This document shows positions 43,827 to 52,954 of a stretch of 64,000 bases of DNA, in pieces. Under the pieces are notes generated by a model. The model ran no database searches, was not told the DNA's origin, and saw only the letters and a list, made by a program, of their open reading frames with translations. Position numbers and translations under genes: made by a program. This DNA comes from an uncultured Parabacteroides sp. (lineage in GTDB: Bacteria > Bacteroidota > Bacteroidia > Bacteroidales > Tannerellaceae): NCBI GenBank assembly GCA_944325355.1, contig CALUZS010000001.1, forward strand, positions 281,776 to 345,775, in the 5' to 3' direction. Within the stretch, counting starts at the first letter, position 1. Each line of letters starts with the position of its first letter.

Positions 43827-44930
43827 CTAATTATTTTTTTCTATGACATTTCCTCTCACTTTATCGCTTTCGGCAATACCACTCTTAATCTCTATCTTGA
43901 TTCCATCCGACAGCCCCGTCTCTATGGCATGTTTCTCAAACACCTGTTCCGGTTCTTCCTGTTTCACAAGATAGACAAAAGCGGAATCCCCTTCAAATGT
44001 CACAGTATTTTCAGGAAGAGTCAAGACATTTTCCACACGCTTCAAAACAATTTCCGCATTGGCGCTATATCCTGCACGGACGAACACATCGTCCGAAAGA
44101 TCCACTGCCGCTTTTATCTCAAACATGACGGCACCGTTTTCATTAGCTCCTTTAGGCGCTACGTATTCAAGTTTGGCATCAAACTTACGGCTCTCCAACG
44201 CTCCTATGGTCAATTTGATATCCATGCCTTCATGTACGCGTCCTACTTCCGTTTCGTCAATTTTCCCTTTGAAAACCATGTCGCTCATATCGGCAACTGT
44301 GGCTATGGTCGTCCCGTCATTGAACGTATTCGACTGGATAACCGAATTTCCCACCTTAATAGGTACGTCAAGAATCATCCCGGTTATGGTAGAACGAACC
44401 TGTGTCGTACTGGTGTTCGAATATTTCTTCGTGATTCCGTCGCGGATAATATCCAGAGCATCTTGCGCATTAAGCAGCTCCTCTTTCGCCTTTTTGTAAT
44501 TGGCTTCCGACGTTTGGAACTCTTCCGACGAAATTATTTCCGACTCATACAATTCCTTGTCCCGTTTATAGGTTTCATTAATCTGCTCGAGATTGATTTC
44601 TGCAACTCTCACGCGCGATTCGGCGCTGTTTAATTGCCCCATCTCCGGGATTACTTTTATCCGGGCAATAATTTCCCCTTCCTTGACAGTTTGCCCCGCC
44701 TCTTTCAATACTTCGGATATGATACCCGACATTTGCGGCTTAATCAAAACTTCATCGCGTGGTTCTACATTTCCGGTTGCAACGGTCTTTGTCTCAACGG
44801 TGTCTCGTAAAGGAGAGACCACCTCATAAACAGTAATTTTCGGCTGGGATTTTTTCCATAAGAAAAAGAAAGTGCCGAACACTGCCAACACTGCAATCAC
44901 GAGGAGTGCAATTTTCAATACTTTTCTCAT
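43827..44930 (-). CDS. periplasmic adaptor (HlyD/MacA type) of the ABC exporter
   Basis: A 367-residue protein with one N-terminal membrane anchor (VLKIALLVIAVLAVFGTFFFLW). Adaptor features are a split biotinyl-lipoyl domain (TGNVEPRDEVLIKPQMSGIISEVL and TITGMILDVPIKVGNSV), a coiled-coil hairpin between them (about residues 100-165), and a beta-barrel domain. It bridges the MacB-like permeases and the TolC-like channel. Gaps to its neighbours are 45 and 20 bases. Confidence 0.9.
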   Translation of the reverse strand: MRKVLKIALLVIAVLAVFGTFFFLWKKSQPKITVYEVVSPLRDTVETKTVATGNVEPRDEVLIKPQMSGIISEVLKEAGQTVKEGEIIARIKVIPEMGQLNSAESRVRVAEINLEQINETYKRDKELYESEIISSEEFQTSEANYKKAKEELLNAQDALDIIRDGITKKYSNTSTTQVRSTITGMILDVPIKVGNSVIQSNTFNDGTTIATVADMSDMVFKGKIDETEVGRVHEGMDIKLTIGALESRKFDAKLEYVAPKGANENGAVMFEIKAAVDLSDDVFVRAGYSANAEIVLKRVENVLTLPENTVTFEGDSAFVYLVKQEEPEQVFEKHAIETGLSDGIKIEIKSGIAESDKVRGNVIEKNN

Positions 44931-44975
44931 TTGCTTATCTTTTAATTATTTTTCTATTTCTCCAAAACATAACTT

Positions 44976-46226
44976 TTATTCATCCCTGATGGCATCGATT
45001 GCCTTTATTTGCATTGCCCGCCATACAGGTATCAACCCGGCAACCAAGCCTGACAACAACAAAACCACGAGTGCAACCACCGCAGCCCCGAACGAAATCT
45101 CCGGATGGATGGCATCGGGGGCTCCGCTCGATGTCACGACACTGTCGATTGCTGCAAGGATAAATACGCCAAGGCATAACCCTCCACAACCGGCAATGAT
45201 GGTAAGCACCAAACTTTCTGTCATAATCTGCGAGACAATCGAAGAAGGCTTAGCCCCTATCGCCCGGCGTATACCTATTTCCCTCGTCCGTTCCTTGACA
45301 GTCACCATCATGATATTGCTTATACCCACAACTCCTGCCAGCAATGTTCCAAGGCTTACAATCCAGATTAATATGTTAATGCCTAAAAAAAGCATCTGAA
45401 TCTTCTCAAACTGCGCTGCAATCGCAAAAGAACCGACTGCCTGGTTATCGGTAGGAGCTATCTGGTTCTGCGTTTTCAAGATTGTGACAATCTCGTCCGT
45501 AACCCGTTCACAGGGAATACCATCAGCTGCCGTCACACAGAGGAAATAGAACTTGTCCCCGAAATTCCCGGTCTGTTGCAAGGTGGTAAACGGAACATTG
45601 ACACTCTCCTCCGTCCTGCCGCCGATTTGTGCATCCGGAATCGGTTCAATAACGCCCACTACTTGGTAATAAATGCCGTTTGTCCGGATATATTCCCCGA
45701 TAGGACTTTTGTCCGGTTCAAACAATACTTTACGAACTTCACTGCCGATAACGCAAACTTTCCTTCTTTCTGCAATATCCACACTATTCAACAACCGACC
45801 TTCCAGCACGTGTTGCGTCTCTATCTTGAAAAAATCGTCCATCACCCCTCTTGCCATATAGGTACCGGTTTTCAATCCGTAGACAACATTATTCTCGCCA
45901 ATCTGTTGCCACAAAACGGGAGAGATGTACTTGACACCCGTCACCTGCTGCTTTATCACATCAATATCCCGGTTTCGCATCTGCCAATAACGCCCCTTTG
46001 CAAAACCCTTATATGGTTCCGATGTACGGTCGGAATAAAAAAAGACAGAATTGGTAGCGAATCCTTCGATAGTGCCCATTACCAGATTCTTCAATCCGGT
46101 ACCAGCTCCCAACATCAGGACGAGCATCAAAATGCCCCAAAATACCCCGAAGCCGGTCATTACACTCCGGGATTTGTTCCGGGTGATTGTAATCCAAATC
46201 TCTTGCCAACGGTCTATATCAAACAT
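44976..46226 (-). CDS. MacB-like ABC transporter permease (second copy)
   Basis: A 416-residue FtsX/MacB-type permease: one N-terminal membrane segment (SRSVMTGFGVFWGILMLVLMLGAG), a periplasmic MacB core domain of ~230 residues, and three C-terminal segments with VGISNIMMVTVKERTREIGIRRAIGA, the family signature. It pairs with the other permease (46251-47510) and the ATPase as a heteromeric exporter. The exported compound is unknown. Confidence 0.9.
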   Translation of the reverse strand: MFDIDRWQEIWITITRNKSRSVMTGFGVFWGILMLVLMLGAGTGLKNLVMGTIEGFATNSVFFYSDRTSEPYKGFAKGRYWQMRNRDIDVIKQQVTGVKYISPVLWQQIGENNVVYGLKTGTYMARGVMDDFFKIETQHVLEGRLLNSVDIAERRKVCVIGSEVRKVLFEPDKSPIGEYIRTNGIYYQVVGVIEPIPDAQIGGRTEESVNVPFTTLQQTGNFGDKFYFLCVTAADGIPCERVTDEIVTILKTQNQIAPTDNQAVGSFAIAAQFEKIQMLFLGINILIWIVSLGTLLAGVVGISNIMMVTVKERTREIGIRRAIGAKPSSIVSQIMTESLVLTIIAGCGGLCLGVFILAAIDSVVTSSGAPDAIHPEISFGAAVVALVVLLLSGLVAGLIPVWRAMQIKAIDAIRDE

Positions 46227-46250
46227 AACACTATAATTTTCCTTTTCCGT

Positions 46251-47510
46251 TTATTCTACACGCATTGATTCTATTGCCGACACACTCACTGCTTTCCGCG
46301 CCGGGAAATAACCGGCAACCACTCCTGCGATAATAAGAAGCACTGTTGAAGAGATGGCAATTCCCAGATCGACTGTCGGATTGGCAAATATAAAACCGCC
46401 GTTTCCGCCCCCACTGTTGTTCATACTTTCCACCACAACATTTATCGCTTCTGTCACTCCTATGCCGGTAATCATACCTACATACCCAAACACAGATGTA
46501 ATCAACACCGATTCAAACACAATCATGCGCAAAATAGAGAAAGGAGTTGCCCCTATCGCTTTACGGATGCCAAACTCACGCGTCCGTTCCTTGACGGTTA
46601 TCAACATGATATTGCTCACGCCTACAATACCGGCAGTCAGCGTCCCGATACCAATCAGCCAAATCATCAGGCTAAGCCCGTTCATTATGATATTTATACT
46701 TTGGAAGTTCTCCAACGTGTTCCCCATCCCGATGGCAGACATGTCCTCCGGGTCGAAATGATGCCGGCGCGCAAAATAGAGCCGCAGTCTTTTCTCCAAA
46801 TCCTCTACGGCTTCTTTCGTATCGACACCATTCACGGTCATGACAATATCATGGATATAAGGTCCCGGATTATACATCGTTATTGCGGTAGAGACCGGAA
46901 TATATGAAGCAGTCTCATAACTGTTGTCCTCCGAAGAATAGACACCTATCACCTGAAACGGAACACTCCGGATGATAATCCGCTTCCCTATAGGGTTCTC
47001 TTCCTTAAACAATATCTCCTTTGTCCGCTGGCTGATAACGACTACTTTCCGTTGCCGGCTGACATCTATTTCATTAATGAACCGGCCGTTCCCGGATTCC
47101 ATCTTCAGGAAATCGATTTCCGCCTTGGCTGGATGGACTCCACGCAGGGAGACCACGCTATATTCGTTATTATACTTTAAGGTATCCGAAAGGTACTGCT
47201 CCACCGTTTTTTTATCTATTTCCGGGAAAAATACCGAAAGGTCTTCAAAATCCTTATAGGTAAACCGGATTCTCCGTCCCCGCTGGAAGCCAGCATACGG
47301 CTTGTCGGTGGAACCTGCATAAATGACTATCCGGTTTTGCGACCAGTTCTCGAAGTTCTTCATGACGCCGTTCCGCAACCCGTTGCCTGCCCCCAAAAGG
47401 ATAATAAGGATAAAGATTCCCCACGACACGGCAAAACCGGTCAGGAAGGTACGGAGCTTGTTACGCTTCATCGTACCGAAAATTTCCCTCAAGTTATCAA
47501 AATCAAACAT
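46251..47510 (-). CDS. MacB-like ABC transporter permease (first copy)
   Basis: A 419-residue paralogue of the neighbouring permease with the same topology: N-terminal segment LRTFLTGFAVSWGIFILIILLGAG, periplasmic core, then VGVSNIMLITVKERTREFGIRKAIGA and C-terminal segments. A glycine/asparagine stretch (MNNSGGGNGG, about residue 360) sits in the loop before the last segments. It begins 13 bases after the ATPase gene. Confidence 0.9.
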   Translation of the reverse strand: MFDFDNLREIFGTMKRNKLRTFLTGFAVSWGIFILIILLGAGNGLRNGVMKNFENWSQNRIVIYAGSTDKPYAGFQRGRRIRFTYKDFEDLSVFFPEIDKKTVEQYLSDTLKYNNEYSVVSLRGVHPAKAEIDFLKMESGNGRFINEIDVSRQRKVVVISQRTKEILFKEENPIGKRIIIRSVPFQVIGVYSSEDNSYETASYIPVSTAITMYNPGPYIHDIVMTVNGVDTKEAVEDLEKRLRLYFARRHHFDPEDMSAIGMGNTLENFQSINIIMNGLSLMIWLIGIGTLTAGIVGVSNIMLITVKERTREFGIRKAIGATPFSILRMIVFESVLITSVFGYVGMITGIGVTEAINVVVESMNNSGGGNGGFIFANPTVDLGIAISSTVLLIIAGVVAGYFPARKAVSVSAIESMRVE

Positions 47511-47523
47511 ATCGATTCTATTT

Positions 47524-48186
47524 TTACGGCTGTTCTATCAATCCGTCCTTAATTCTGATTATCCGGTCAGTGGCTTCGGCAACCGATGGTTCGTGCGTAA
47601 CGATAATCATCGTCATTCCCTCTTTGTTCACCTGGCGCAGAAGTTGCATCACCTCTATGGTAGTCTTACTGTCCAACGCGCCCGTCGGTTCATCCGCCAA
47701 TATAATCTGCGGCTTGGTAATCAAGGCTCTCGCGATGGCTACCCGTTGCTTCTGTCCGCCGGACATTTCATTCGGCATGTGGGTCGCCCAATCTTTCAGC
47801 CCGACCATATCCAGATATTCCATCGCCACCGCATTCCTTTTTTTCCGGCTGATACCTTGGTAATAAAGAGGAAGCGCAACATTCTCTACGGCATTCTTAA
47901 AAGAAATCAAATTAAACGACTGGAAAACGAAACCAATCATCCGGTTCCGCATCATGGCAGCTTGTGTCTCGTTCAAATTTTTAATTAAAGTGCCATTCAA
48001 CTGGTATGTTCCCGAATCATAAGTATCCAAAATACCAAGGATATTCAACAACGTTGATTTACCGGAGCCCGAAGCGCCCATAATCGAAACCATTTCACCT
48101 TTATCAATGTCCAAATCAATTCCTTTAAGCACGTGCAAAGGTGCTCCATTAAAATAAGTCTTATTTATACCTCGTAACTGAATCAT
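47524..48186 (-). CDS. ABC transporter ATP-binding protein (MacB/LolD-like)
   Basis: A 220-residue nucleotide-binding subunit: Walker A GASGSGKST (residues 37-45), Q-loop FVFQSFNLI, signature MSGGQKQRVAIARAL, Walker B IILADEPTGALD, H-loop THEPSVA. It powers the exporter made with the two permeases and the adaptor. It is the first gene of the operon, with a G8 tract in the promoter region. Confidence 0.93.
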   Translation of the reverse strand: MIQLRGINKTYFNGAPLHVLKGIDLDIDKGEMVSIMGASGSGKSTLLNILGILDTYDSGTYQLNGTLIKNLNETQAAMMRNRMIGFVFQSFNLISFKNAVENVALPLYYQGISRKKRNAVAMEYLDMVGLKDWATHMPNEMSGGQKQRVAIARALITKPQIILADEPTGALDSKTTIEVMQLLRQVNKEGMTMIIVTHEPSVAEATDRIIRIKDGLIEQP

Positions 48187-48275
48187 TCTTTTTTTCCAAA
48201 GTTTTGTTCTTTAACAGAGAGACGGTCGTCTGATAAAAATGTTACACAAATTATTAGATTTTCTTTTTCTGCGGG

Positions 48276-48307
48276 CAAAAATAATTCTTTTATGTTTTAC
48301 CCCCCCC
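48276..48307 (-). promoter_or_regulatory. promoter of the ABC efflux operon, with a G8 tract at the -33 position
   Basis: TATTTTTG (48276-48283) is a -7 match. A run of eight G (48300-48307, minus strand) lies 16 bases upstream and covers the place where a -33 element is expected. An imperfect inverted repeat AGACG/CGTCT (near 48220-48231) lies between promoter and gene and could bind a regulator. Confidence 0.4.
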
Positions 48308-48545
48308 ATTTTTCTTTTTTTTTAATAATTAACTAATTTTCCGTATCACTCCGGTTGTAAAAAAGCTCCTCCAGCTCTCTATTCCAAAAGCTTCGCAATC
48401 CGCGGGAAAAACACTCCGGCTTTGGCAAAAAATCTGCCGGGAAATTTTTCAAAACTTCCCGACAGATTTCACCGGGAAACTCCGTTCATTCCATAGAAAA
48501 ACCAATAAACCGGCCACTTTTTAAGTTATCTTCAATGTATTCATA
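48308..48545. other. intergenic region with an orphan minus-strand terminator-like hairpin
   Basis: A 13-bp stem with one mismatch (48430-48442 region with 48456-48469) is followed on the minus strand by a T6 run. No minus-strand gene lies directly upstream of it, so it may end an unrecognised small RNA or be an old terminator. The rest of the region is AT-rich with homopolymer runs (T5, T9) and no open frame. Confidence 0.45.
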
Positions 48546-48575
48546 TTTGAATTTATATCTTTTTCCCTATTTTTG
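48546..48575 (+). promoter_or_regulatory. promoter of the DUF3078 gene
   Basis: TTTG (48546-48549) and TATTTTTG (48568-48575), spacer 18, 35 bases before the ATG. Confidence 0.5.
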
Positions 48576-48610
48576 TACTCAAAACTAAGCGATACAGACT
48601 TAAAAACAAT

Positions 48611-50179
48611 ATGCAAACAAGAATATTACAGACAAATTATTCTTTGATATTGCTTTTTGCTTTGATCGGGACATTACCTATCGGAGCTGTAAATACCGTA
48701 TCCGTCTCAAACGATACCCTACTCCCTTATCAAGAAGTTATTGACACTCTAATCTTGGATGACACATCCATTAATATAAATATTCCTATCGATACGACAA
48801 CGCTGAGCAGCAGCACGAAAGAACCAGAAATAAAATTAGACAGCGCAATGCTCAAAAAGATTGACAACATCCTGACATTGCATGCAAAGCAGAAGAATGA
48901 ATACAGTACACCTGCCCGGCTCGACAAAACGCTACAACGGTTGTTACCGAAAAGCAACATAGAGTTTTCCAAAGAACTGCTCTACTGGATTAACTGGAGA
49001 AGGGGCGAAAACACCGGCATAACCAACCAGACATACAAAGATACCGCAATCGTTGACCCGATGTTCCTATCCTACATATTAAAGGCAAAGGTTCTTCCGA
49101 AAGATCCGTTGCCACATTACAAACTCTATGAAGAGAAGAAAAATGGAGCATATTCCACTATCTACCCGAATGATACGACATTTCTTCGCGCTGAATTCAC
49201 CAAGCAGGCGATACGCGACTCCGCTTACCGCTACTTGGAGACTTATTCGCCCGGCATCATACGGTATACAGCCAACGATTTCAATACAGGAAAAGTAGAA
49301 ACCAAAATTTTTGAAAAAAAGACAACGCCCGAAGAAGGTTTGAAGAGAGCGAAAAGTTACACGCTGGAGCAAGTCAAAATGAACAAATTCGCTCCTAAAA
49401 GGAGATATTGGACTACAACCATGAACAGTTCTTTCCAGTTCTCACAAAGTTACATTTCCCCGAACTGGCACCGAGGCGGCGTAGGAACCACCCAATTATA
49501 TAGCCGGCAATATTTCACATTTAATTACGCACGTGACAAAATTTCACTCTTCAATGAGATTGAATGGACCATAGGCTTTTTTAAAACGCCAAACGATTCG
49601 TTGCGTTCGTTTAATTTCAACAATGACAACTTGCGTATCCGTTATCTTTTGGGTCACCAGGCTTTCGGAAATTGGAAATATACGATAGATGCGACTCTGC
49701 AAACGCCGCTGTTTACCAAATATCAAGAAAATACAACAACGAAAAGTTCCGGTTTCCTGGCTGCCTACAAATTAAATATCGGTATTGGTATGACGTACAG
49801 TTTCGCAAAGACGTTCACTAGCGGAAGAAATATCAATATCTCAATCACAATGTCCCCACTCTCTTTCGAACAGCAGGGAAGTATCGACAAAGCCATCTTA
49901 GCCGAAAAAATAAATACGATAGGTTCTGACATACAAATGAACTTTTCTTCTACAATATTCAAGAATGTCACCATACAATCTTGGTTCCATTACAACACCA
50001 ATTATCATAAAGTTTTCGCGGAAATGAACAATACGATTAACTTCACGATAAACCGTTTTCTGTCGACAACGCTAACTGCCAATTTCCGCTTCGACGATAC
50101 AGTCGCGAAACGGGAAGATTTCAAAACGCACTTGCAGATTAACGAACTGCTCAGCATTGGTTTCAATTATAAATGGTAA
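48611..50179 (+). CDS. DUF3078 family outer membrane protein
   Basis: A 522-residue protein with a signal peptide (about residues 1-26, LLFALIGTLPIGAVN). The N-terminal third is a soluble, charged region (KIDNILTLHAKQKNEY...); from about residue 260 the chain becomes a series of aromatic amphipathic strands (RRYWTTTMNSSFQFSQSYIS, GVGTTQLYSRQYFTFNYARDK), ending in Trp as outer membrane barrels often do. The strand block NWHRGG...  fits DUF3078, a Bacteroidota outer membrane family of unknown function. It is monocistronic. Confidence 0.8.
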   Translation: MQTRILQTNYSLILLFALIGTLPIGAVNTVSVSNDTLLPYQEVIDTLILDDTSININIPIDTTTLSSSTKEPEIKLDSAMLKKIDNILTLHAKQKNEYSTPARLDKTLQRLLPKSNIEFSKELLYWINWRRGENTGITNQTYKDTAIVDPMFLSYILKAKVLPKDPLPHYKLYEEKKNGAYSTIYPNDTTFLRAEFTKQAIRDSAYRYLETYSPGIIRYTANDFNTGKVETKIFEKKTTPEEGLKRAKSYTLEQVKMNKFAPKRRYWTTTMNSSFQFSQSYISPNWHRGGVGTTQLYSRQYFTFNYARDKISLFNEIEWTIGFFKTPNDSLRSFNFNNDNLRIRYLLGHQAFGNWKYTIDATLQTPLFTKYQENTTTKSSGFLAAYKLNIGIGMTYSFAKTFTSGRNINISITMSPLSFEQQGSIDKAILAEKINTIGSDIQMNFSSTIFKNVTIQSWFHYNTNYHKVFAEMNNTINFTINRFLSTTLTANFRFDDTVAKREDFKTHLQINELLSIGFNYKW

Positions 50180-50229
50180 AGGAAATTCAGAAAATAATAA
50201 ATTTAACACACAAAAAGCTAACAAATGGA

Positions 50230-50260
50230 CTTGAATTTATCAAATTAATAATTACATTTG
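50230..50260 (+). promoter_or_regulatory. promoter of the rseC-rnf-galE operon
   Basis: CTTG (50230-50233) and TACATTTG (50253-50260) with a 19-base spacer, 31 bases before the first ATG. Confidence 0.6.
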
Positions 50261-50291
50261 CCGCGTTTTGTAATGTCGAGTTTGCAAATTA

Positions 50292-50714
50292 ATGGATACA
50301 ACTATCAAACATAACGGAATTGTTGAGCGCATAAAAGATGGAATTATATACGTGAAAATAACACAACATTCCGCTTGCGCCGAATGCCAGGCCAGTGCCA
50401 TGTGTACAGCATCCGAGAAAAAGGAGAAAATAATTGAGATTGCCACTCCCGCAAACGAAACATTCCGGGAAAAGGAAGAAGTTTTGGTATGTGGGAAAAG
50501 CAGTCTTGGATTATTGGCTGTGGTATATGCTTTCATCGTTCCGGTCTTTCTGATAGTTTCCGCATTAATTCTGACACAACAATCCACCGAGAGTGAAACC
50601 ACTGCGGCAATAGTCGGAGTCATCACACTGGCCATCTATTACTATGTGCTTTATTTGCTACGAAATAATTTGAAAAAAAAATTCATATTCTCCATTGAAA
50701 AATTAAACCAATAA
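50292..50714 (+). CDS. rseC: RseC/RsxC-associated SoxR-reducing family protein
   Basis: A 140-residue membrane protein. The N-terminal soluble part has the RseC cysteine set CAECQASAMC (Cys29, 32, 38), then two membrane segments (LLAVVYAFIVPVFLIVSALI and AIVGVITLAIYYYVLYLL). RseC proteins are coded beside rnf genes and are thought to assist redox reactions or assembly of the complex. It precedes rnfB by six bases. Confidence 0.88.
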   Translation: MDTTIKHNGIVERIKDGIIYVKITQHSACAECQASAMCTASEKKEKIIEIATPANETFREKEEVLVCGKSSLGLLAVVYAFIVPVFLIVSALILTQQSTESETTAAIVGVITLAIYYYVLYLLRNNLKKKFIFSIEKLNQ

Positions 50715-50720
50715 TACGAC

Positions 50721-51605
50721 ATGATTTTAATAACCATCATTACATTAGGAGTTATCGGGGCTATTAGTGCGATTCTTTTATACGCCACATCAAAAAAATT
50801 TGAAGTGTACGAAGATCCCCGCATAGCAAAAGTCCAAGAAGTGCTTCCCGGTGCAAACTGCGGCGGGTGCGGTTTTGCCGGTTGCAGCAATTTTGCCGGC
50901 GCATGTGTCAAAGCGGGTTCGTTAGACGGATTGCGTTGCCCGGTAGGCGGCAATGCAGTCATGGAAAAAGTCGCCCAAATCATAGGAAGCGAAGTCTCCG
51001 ACTCTGAACCTATGGTTGCCGTGATTCGCTGCAACGGAACTTGTCAAGCCCGTCCCAAAAGCAATATTTATGACGGTTCTAAAAGTTGCGCGATAGCTTC
51101 TTCCCTATACGGGGGCGAAACGGGTTGCTCTTTCGGTTGTTTAGGTTTCGGCGATTGCGTAAAAGCTTGCGCATTCGATGCCATACATATTAACAAAGAG
51201 ACAGGCATTGCCGAAGTAGACGAAGAGAAATGTACCTCTTGCGGAGCATGTGTCAAGGCTTGTCCGAAAAATATTATCGAACTCCGCAAAAAAGGTCCGA
51301 AATCCAGACGGATATATGTCGGCTGTGTCAACAAAGACAAAGGAGCCGTTGCACGGAAAGCTTGCAACAATGCATGTATCGGCTGTGGAAAATGCGCAAA
51401 AGAGTGTCCGGCGGGAGCCATTACCATCGAAAACAATGTGGCTTACATCGACTTCCAGAAATGCAGGTTATGCCGTAAATGCGTAGCTGCCTGCCCGACC
51501 GGAGCCATCCAGGAAGTGAACTTCCCTCCGAAAAAAGAAGTTATCCAACCCGAACCTGCTGCAACAACAACAGAAGCCAACAATAACGCAATAAAAACAA
51601 ACTAA
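50721..51605 (+). CDS. rnfB: Rnf complex subunit B (ferredoxin-like)
   Basis: A 294-residue iron-sulfur protein: N-terminal membrane anchor (IITLGVIGAISAILLYATSKKF), the Fe-S domain GANCGGCGFAGCSNFAGACV, then several ferredoxin motifs (CTSCGACVKACPKN, CIGCGKCAKECPAG, CRLCRKCVAACPTG). It accepts electrons from ferredoxin. The C-terminal tail is a Pro/Thr/Asn-rich flexible segment. Second gene of the operon. Confidence 0.95.
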   Translation: MILITIITLGVIGAISAILLYATSKKFEVYEDPRIAKVQEVLPGANCGGCGFAGCSNFAGACVKAGSLDGLRCPVGGNAVMEKVAQIIGSEVSDSEPMVAVIRCNGTCQARPKSNIYDGSKSCAIASSLYGGETGCSFGCLGFGDCVKACAFDAIHINKETGIAEVDEEKCTSCGACVKACPKNIIELRKKGPKSRRIYVGCVNKDKGAVARKACNNACIGCGKCAKECPAGAITIENNVAYIDFQKCRLCRKCVAACPTGAIQEVNFPPKKEVIQPEPAATTTEANNNAIKTN

Positions 51606-51619
51606 AATAAAGAATCAAG

Positions 51620-52951
51620 ATGTTAAGGTCTTTTCGCATAGGAGGTATCCATCCTCCCGAGAATAAATTATCGGCGAAGAAAAAAATTCGCATTTCAGAT
51701 ATACCTCAACAGGCAATCATTCCGCTGAGCCAACACATAGGAGCACCGGCCGTTGCCGTTGTGAAAAAAGGAGACACGGTTAAAGTCGGAAGTTTATTGG
51801 CAGAAGCAGGCGGTTTTGTTTCTGCAAAAATCTACTCATCCGTTTCCGGAAAGATAAATAAGATAGACAATGCAATAGACGCCAGCGGATACAAACGTCC
51901 GGCGATATACATAGATGTAGAAGGAGATGAATGGGAAGAGAGCATCGACCGCACAGAGACGATTATACGGGAATGCAACCTCTCCTCAAAGGAAATTATC
52001 TCCAAGATTGCCGATGCCGGTATCGTAGGTTTAGGTGGCGCAACATTCCCCACCCATGTCAAACTTACGCCACCTCCGGGAAGCAAAGCTGAGATTGTCA
52101 TTATCAACGCCGTCGAATGCGAACCGTATCTGACAGCCGACCACTCTCTGATGTTGGAAAAAGGAGAAGAGATATTGATTGGTGTCTCACTATTGATGAG
52201 AGCAGTAAACGTAAACAAGGCGGTAATAGGCATCGAAAACAACAAAGCGGATGCTATCGCACATTTGCAACAGCTGGCAACAAACTATCCGAATATTGAG
52301 ATTATGCCGCTGAAAGTCAAATATCCGCAAGGAGGAGAAAAACAACTTATCGACGCTGTCATCAGAAAACAGGTAAAAAGCGGCGGATTACCCATTTCGA
52401 CCGGAGCTATCGTGCAGAACGTAGGAACTGCTTTTGCAGTATATGAAGCTGTCCAAAAAAACAAACCGTTATTTGAACGGATTGTTACCGTCACAGGCAA
52501 AGCTGTAAAAAATCCTTCCAACTTTTTAGTCCGGATAGGGACACCGATTTCCCAACTGATTGAAATAGCAGGAGGCACTCCTGAAAATACAGGTAAAATC
52601 ATCGGTGGCGGTCCTATGATGGGAAAAGCGCTTGTCAGCGCAGATGTCCCGGTATGCAAAGGCACTTCTGGCATATTGCTCCTCACCAAAGAAGAATCCG
52701 TACGCAAGCCTATGCACGACTGCATACGGTGTGCTAAGTGTGTCAATGTCTGCCCGATGGGGCTGAATCCTGCATTCCTTATGAAATATACAGTATATCA
52801 AAAGTGGGATTTGGCGGAAAAAGAACATATCCATGATTGCATAGAGTGCGGTTCTTGCAGCTATACTTGTCCGGCAAACCGACCGCTGCTCGACTATATC
52901 CGTTCCGGGAAAGGGAAAGTCATGAACATTATCAGAAACAGAAAGTCATAA
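51620..52951 (+). CDS. rnfC: Rnf complex subunit C
   Basis: A 443-residue soluble subunit with the FMN/NADH-binding fold (GLGGATFPTHVKLTPPPGSKAE), a slot for SLBB-like domain (KIIGGGPMMGKAL) and C-terminal [4Fe-4S] motifs CIRCAKCVNVCPMGL and CIECGSCSYTCPANRP. It passes electrons to NAD+. It follows rnfB by 14 bases. Confidence 0.95.
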   Translation: MLRSFRIGGIHPPENKLSAKKKIRISDIPQQAIIPLSQHIGAPAVAVVKKGDTVKVGSLLAEAGGFVSAKIYSSVSGKINKIDNAIDASGYKRPAIYIDVEGDEWEESIDRTETIIRECNLSSKEIISKIADAGIVGLGGATFPTHVKLTPPPGSKAEIVIINAVECEPYLTADHSLMLEKGEEILIGVSLLMRAVNVNKAVIGIENNKADAIAHLQQLATNYPNIEIMPLKVKYPQGGEKQLIDAVIRKQVKSGGLPISTGAIVQNVGTAFAVYEAVQKNKPLFERIVTVTGKAVKNPSNFLVRIGTPISQLIEIAGGTPENTGKIIGGGPMMGKALVSADVPVCKGTSGILLLTKEESVRKPMHDCIRCAKCVNVCPMGLNPAFLMKYTVYQKWDLAEKEHIHDCIECGSCSYTCPANRPLLDYIRSGKGKVMNIIRNRKS

Positions 52952-52954
52952 ACA

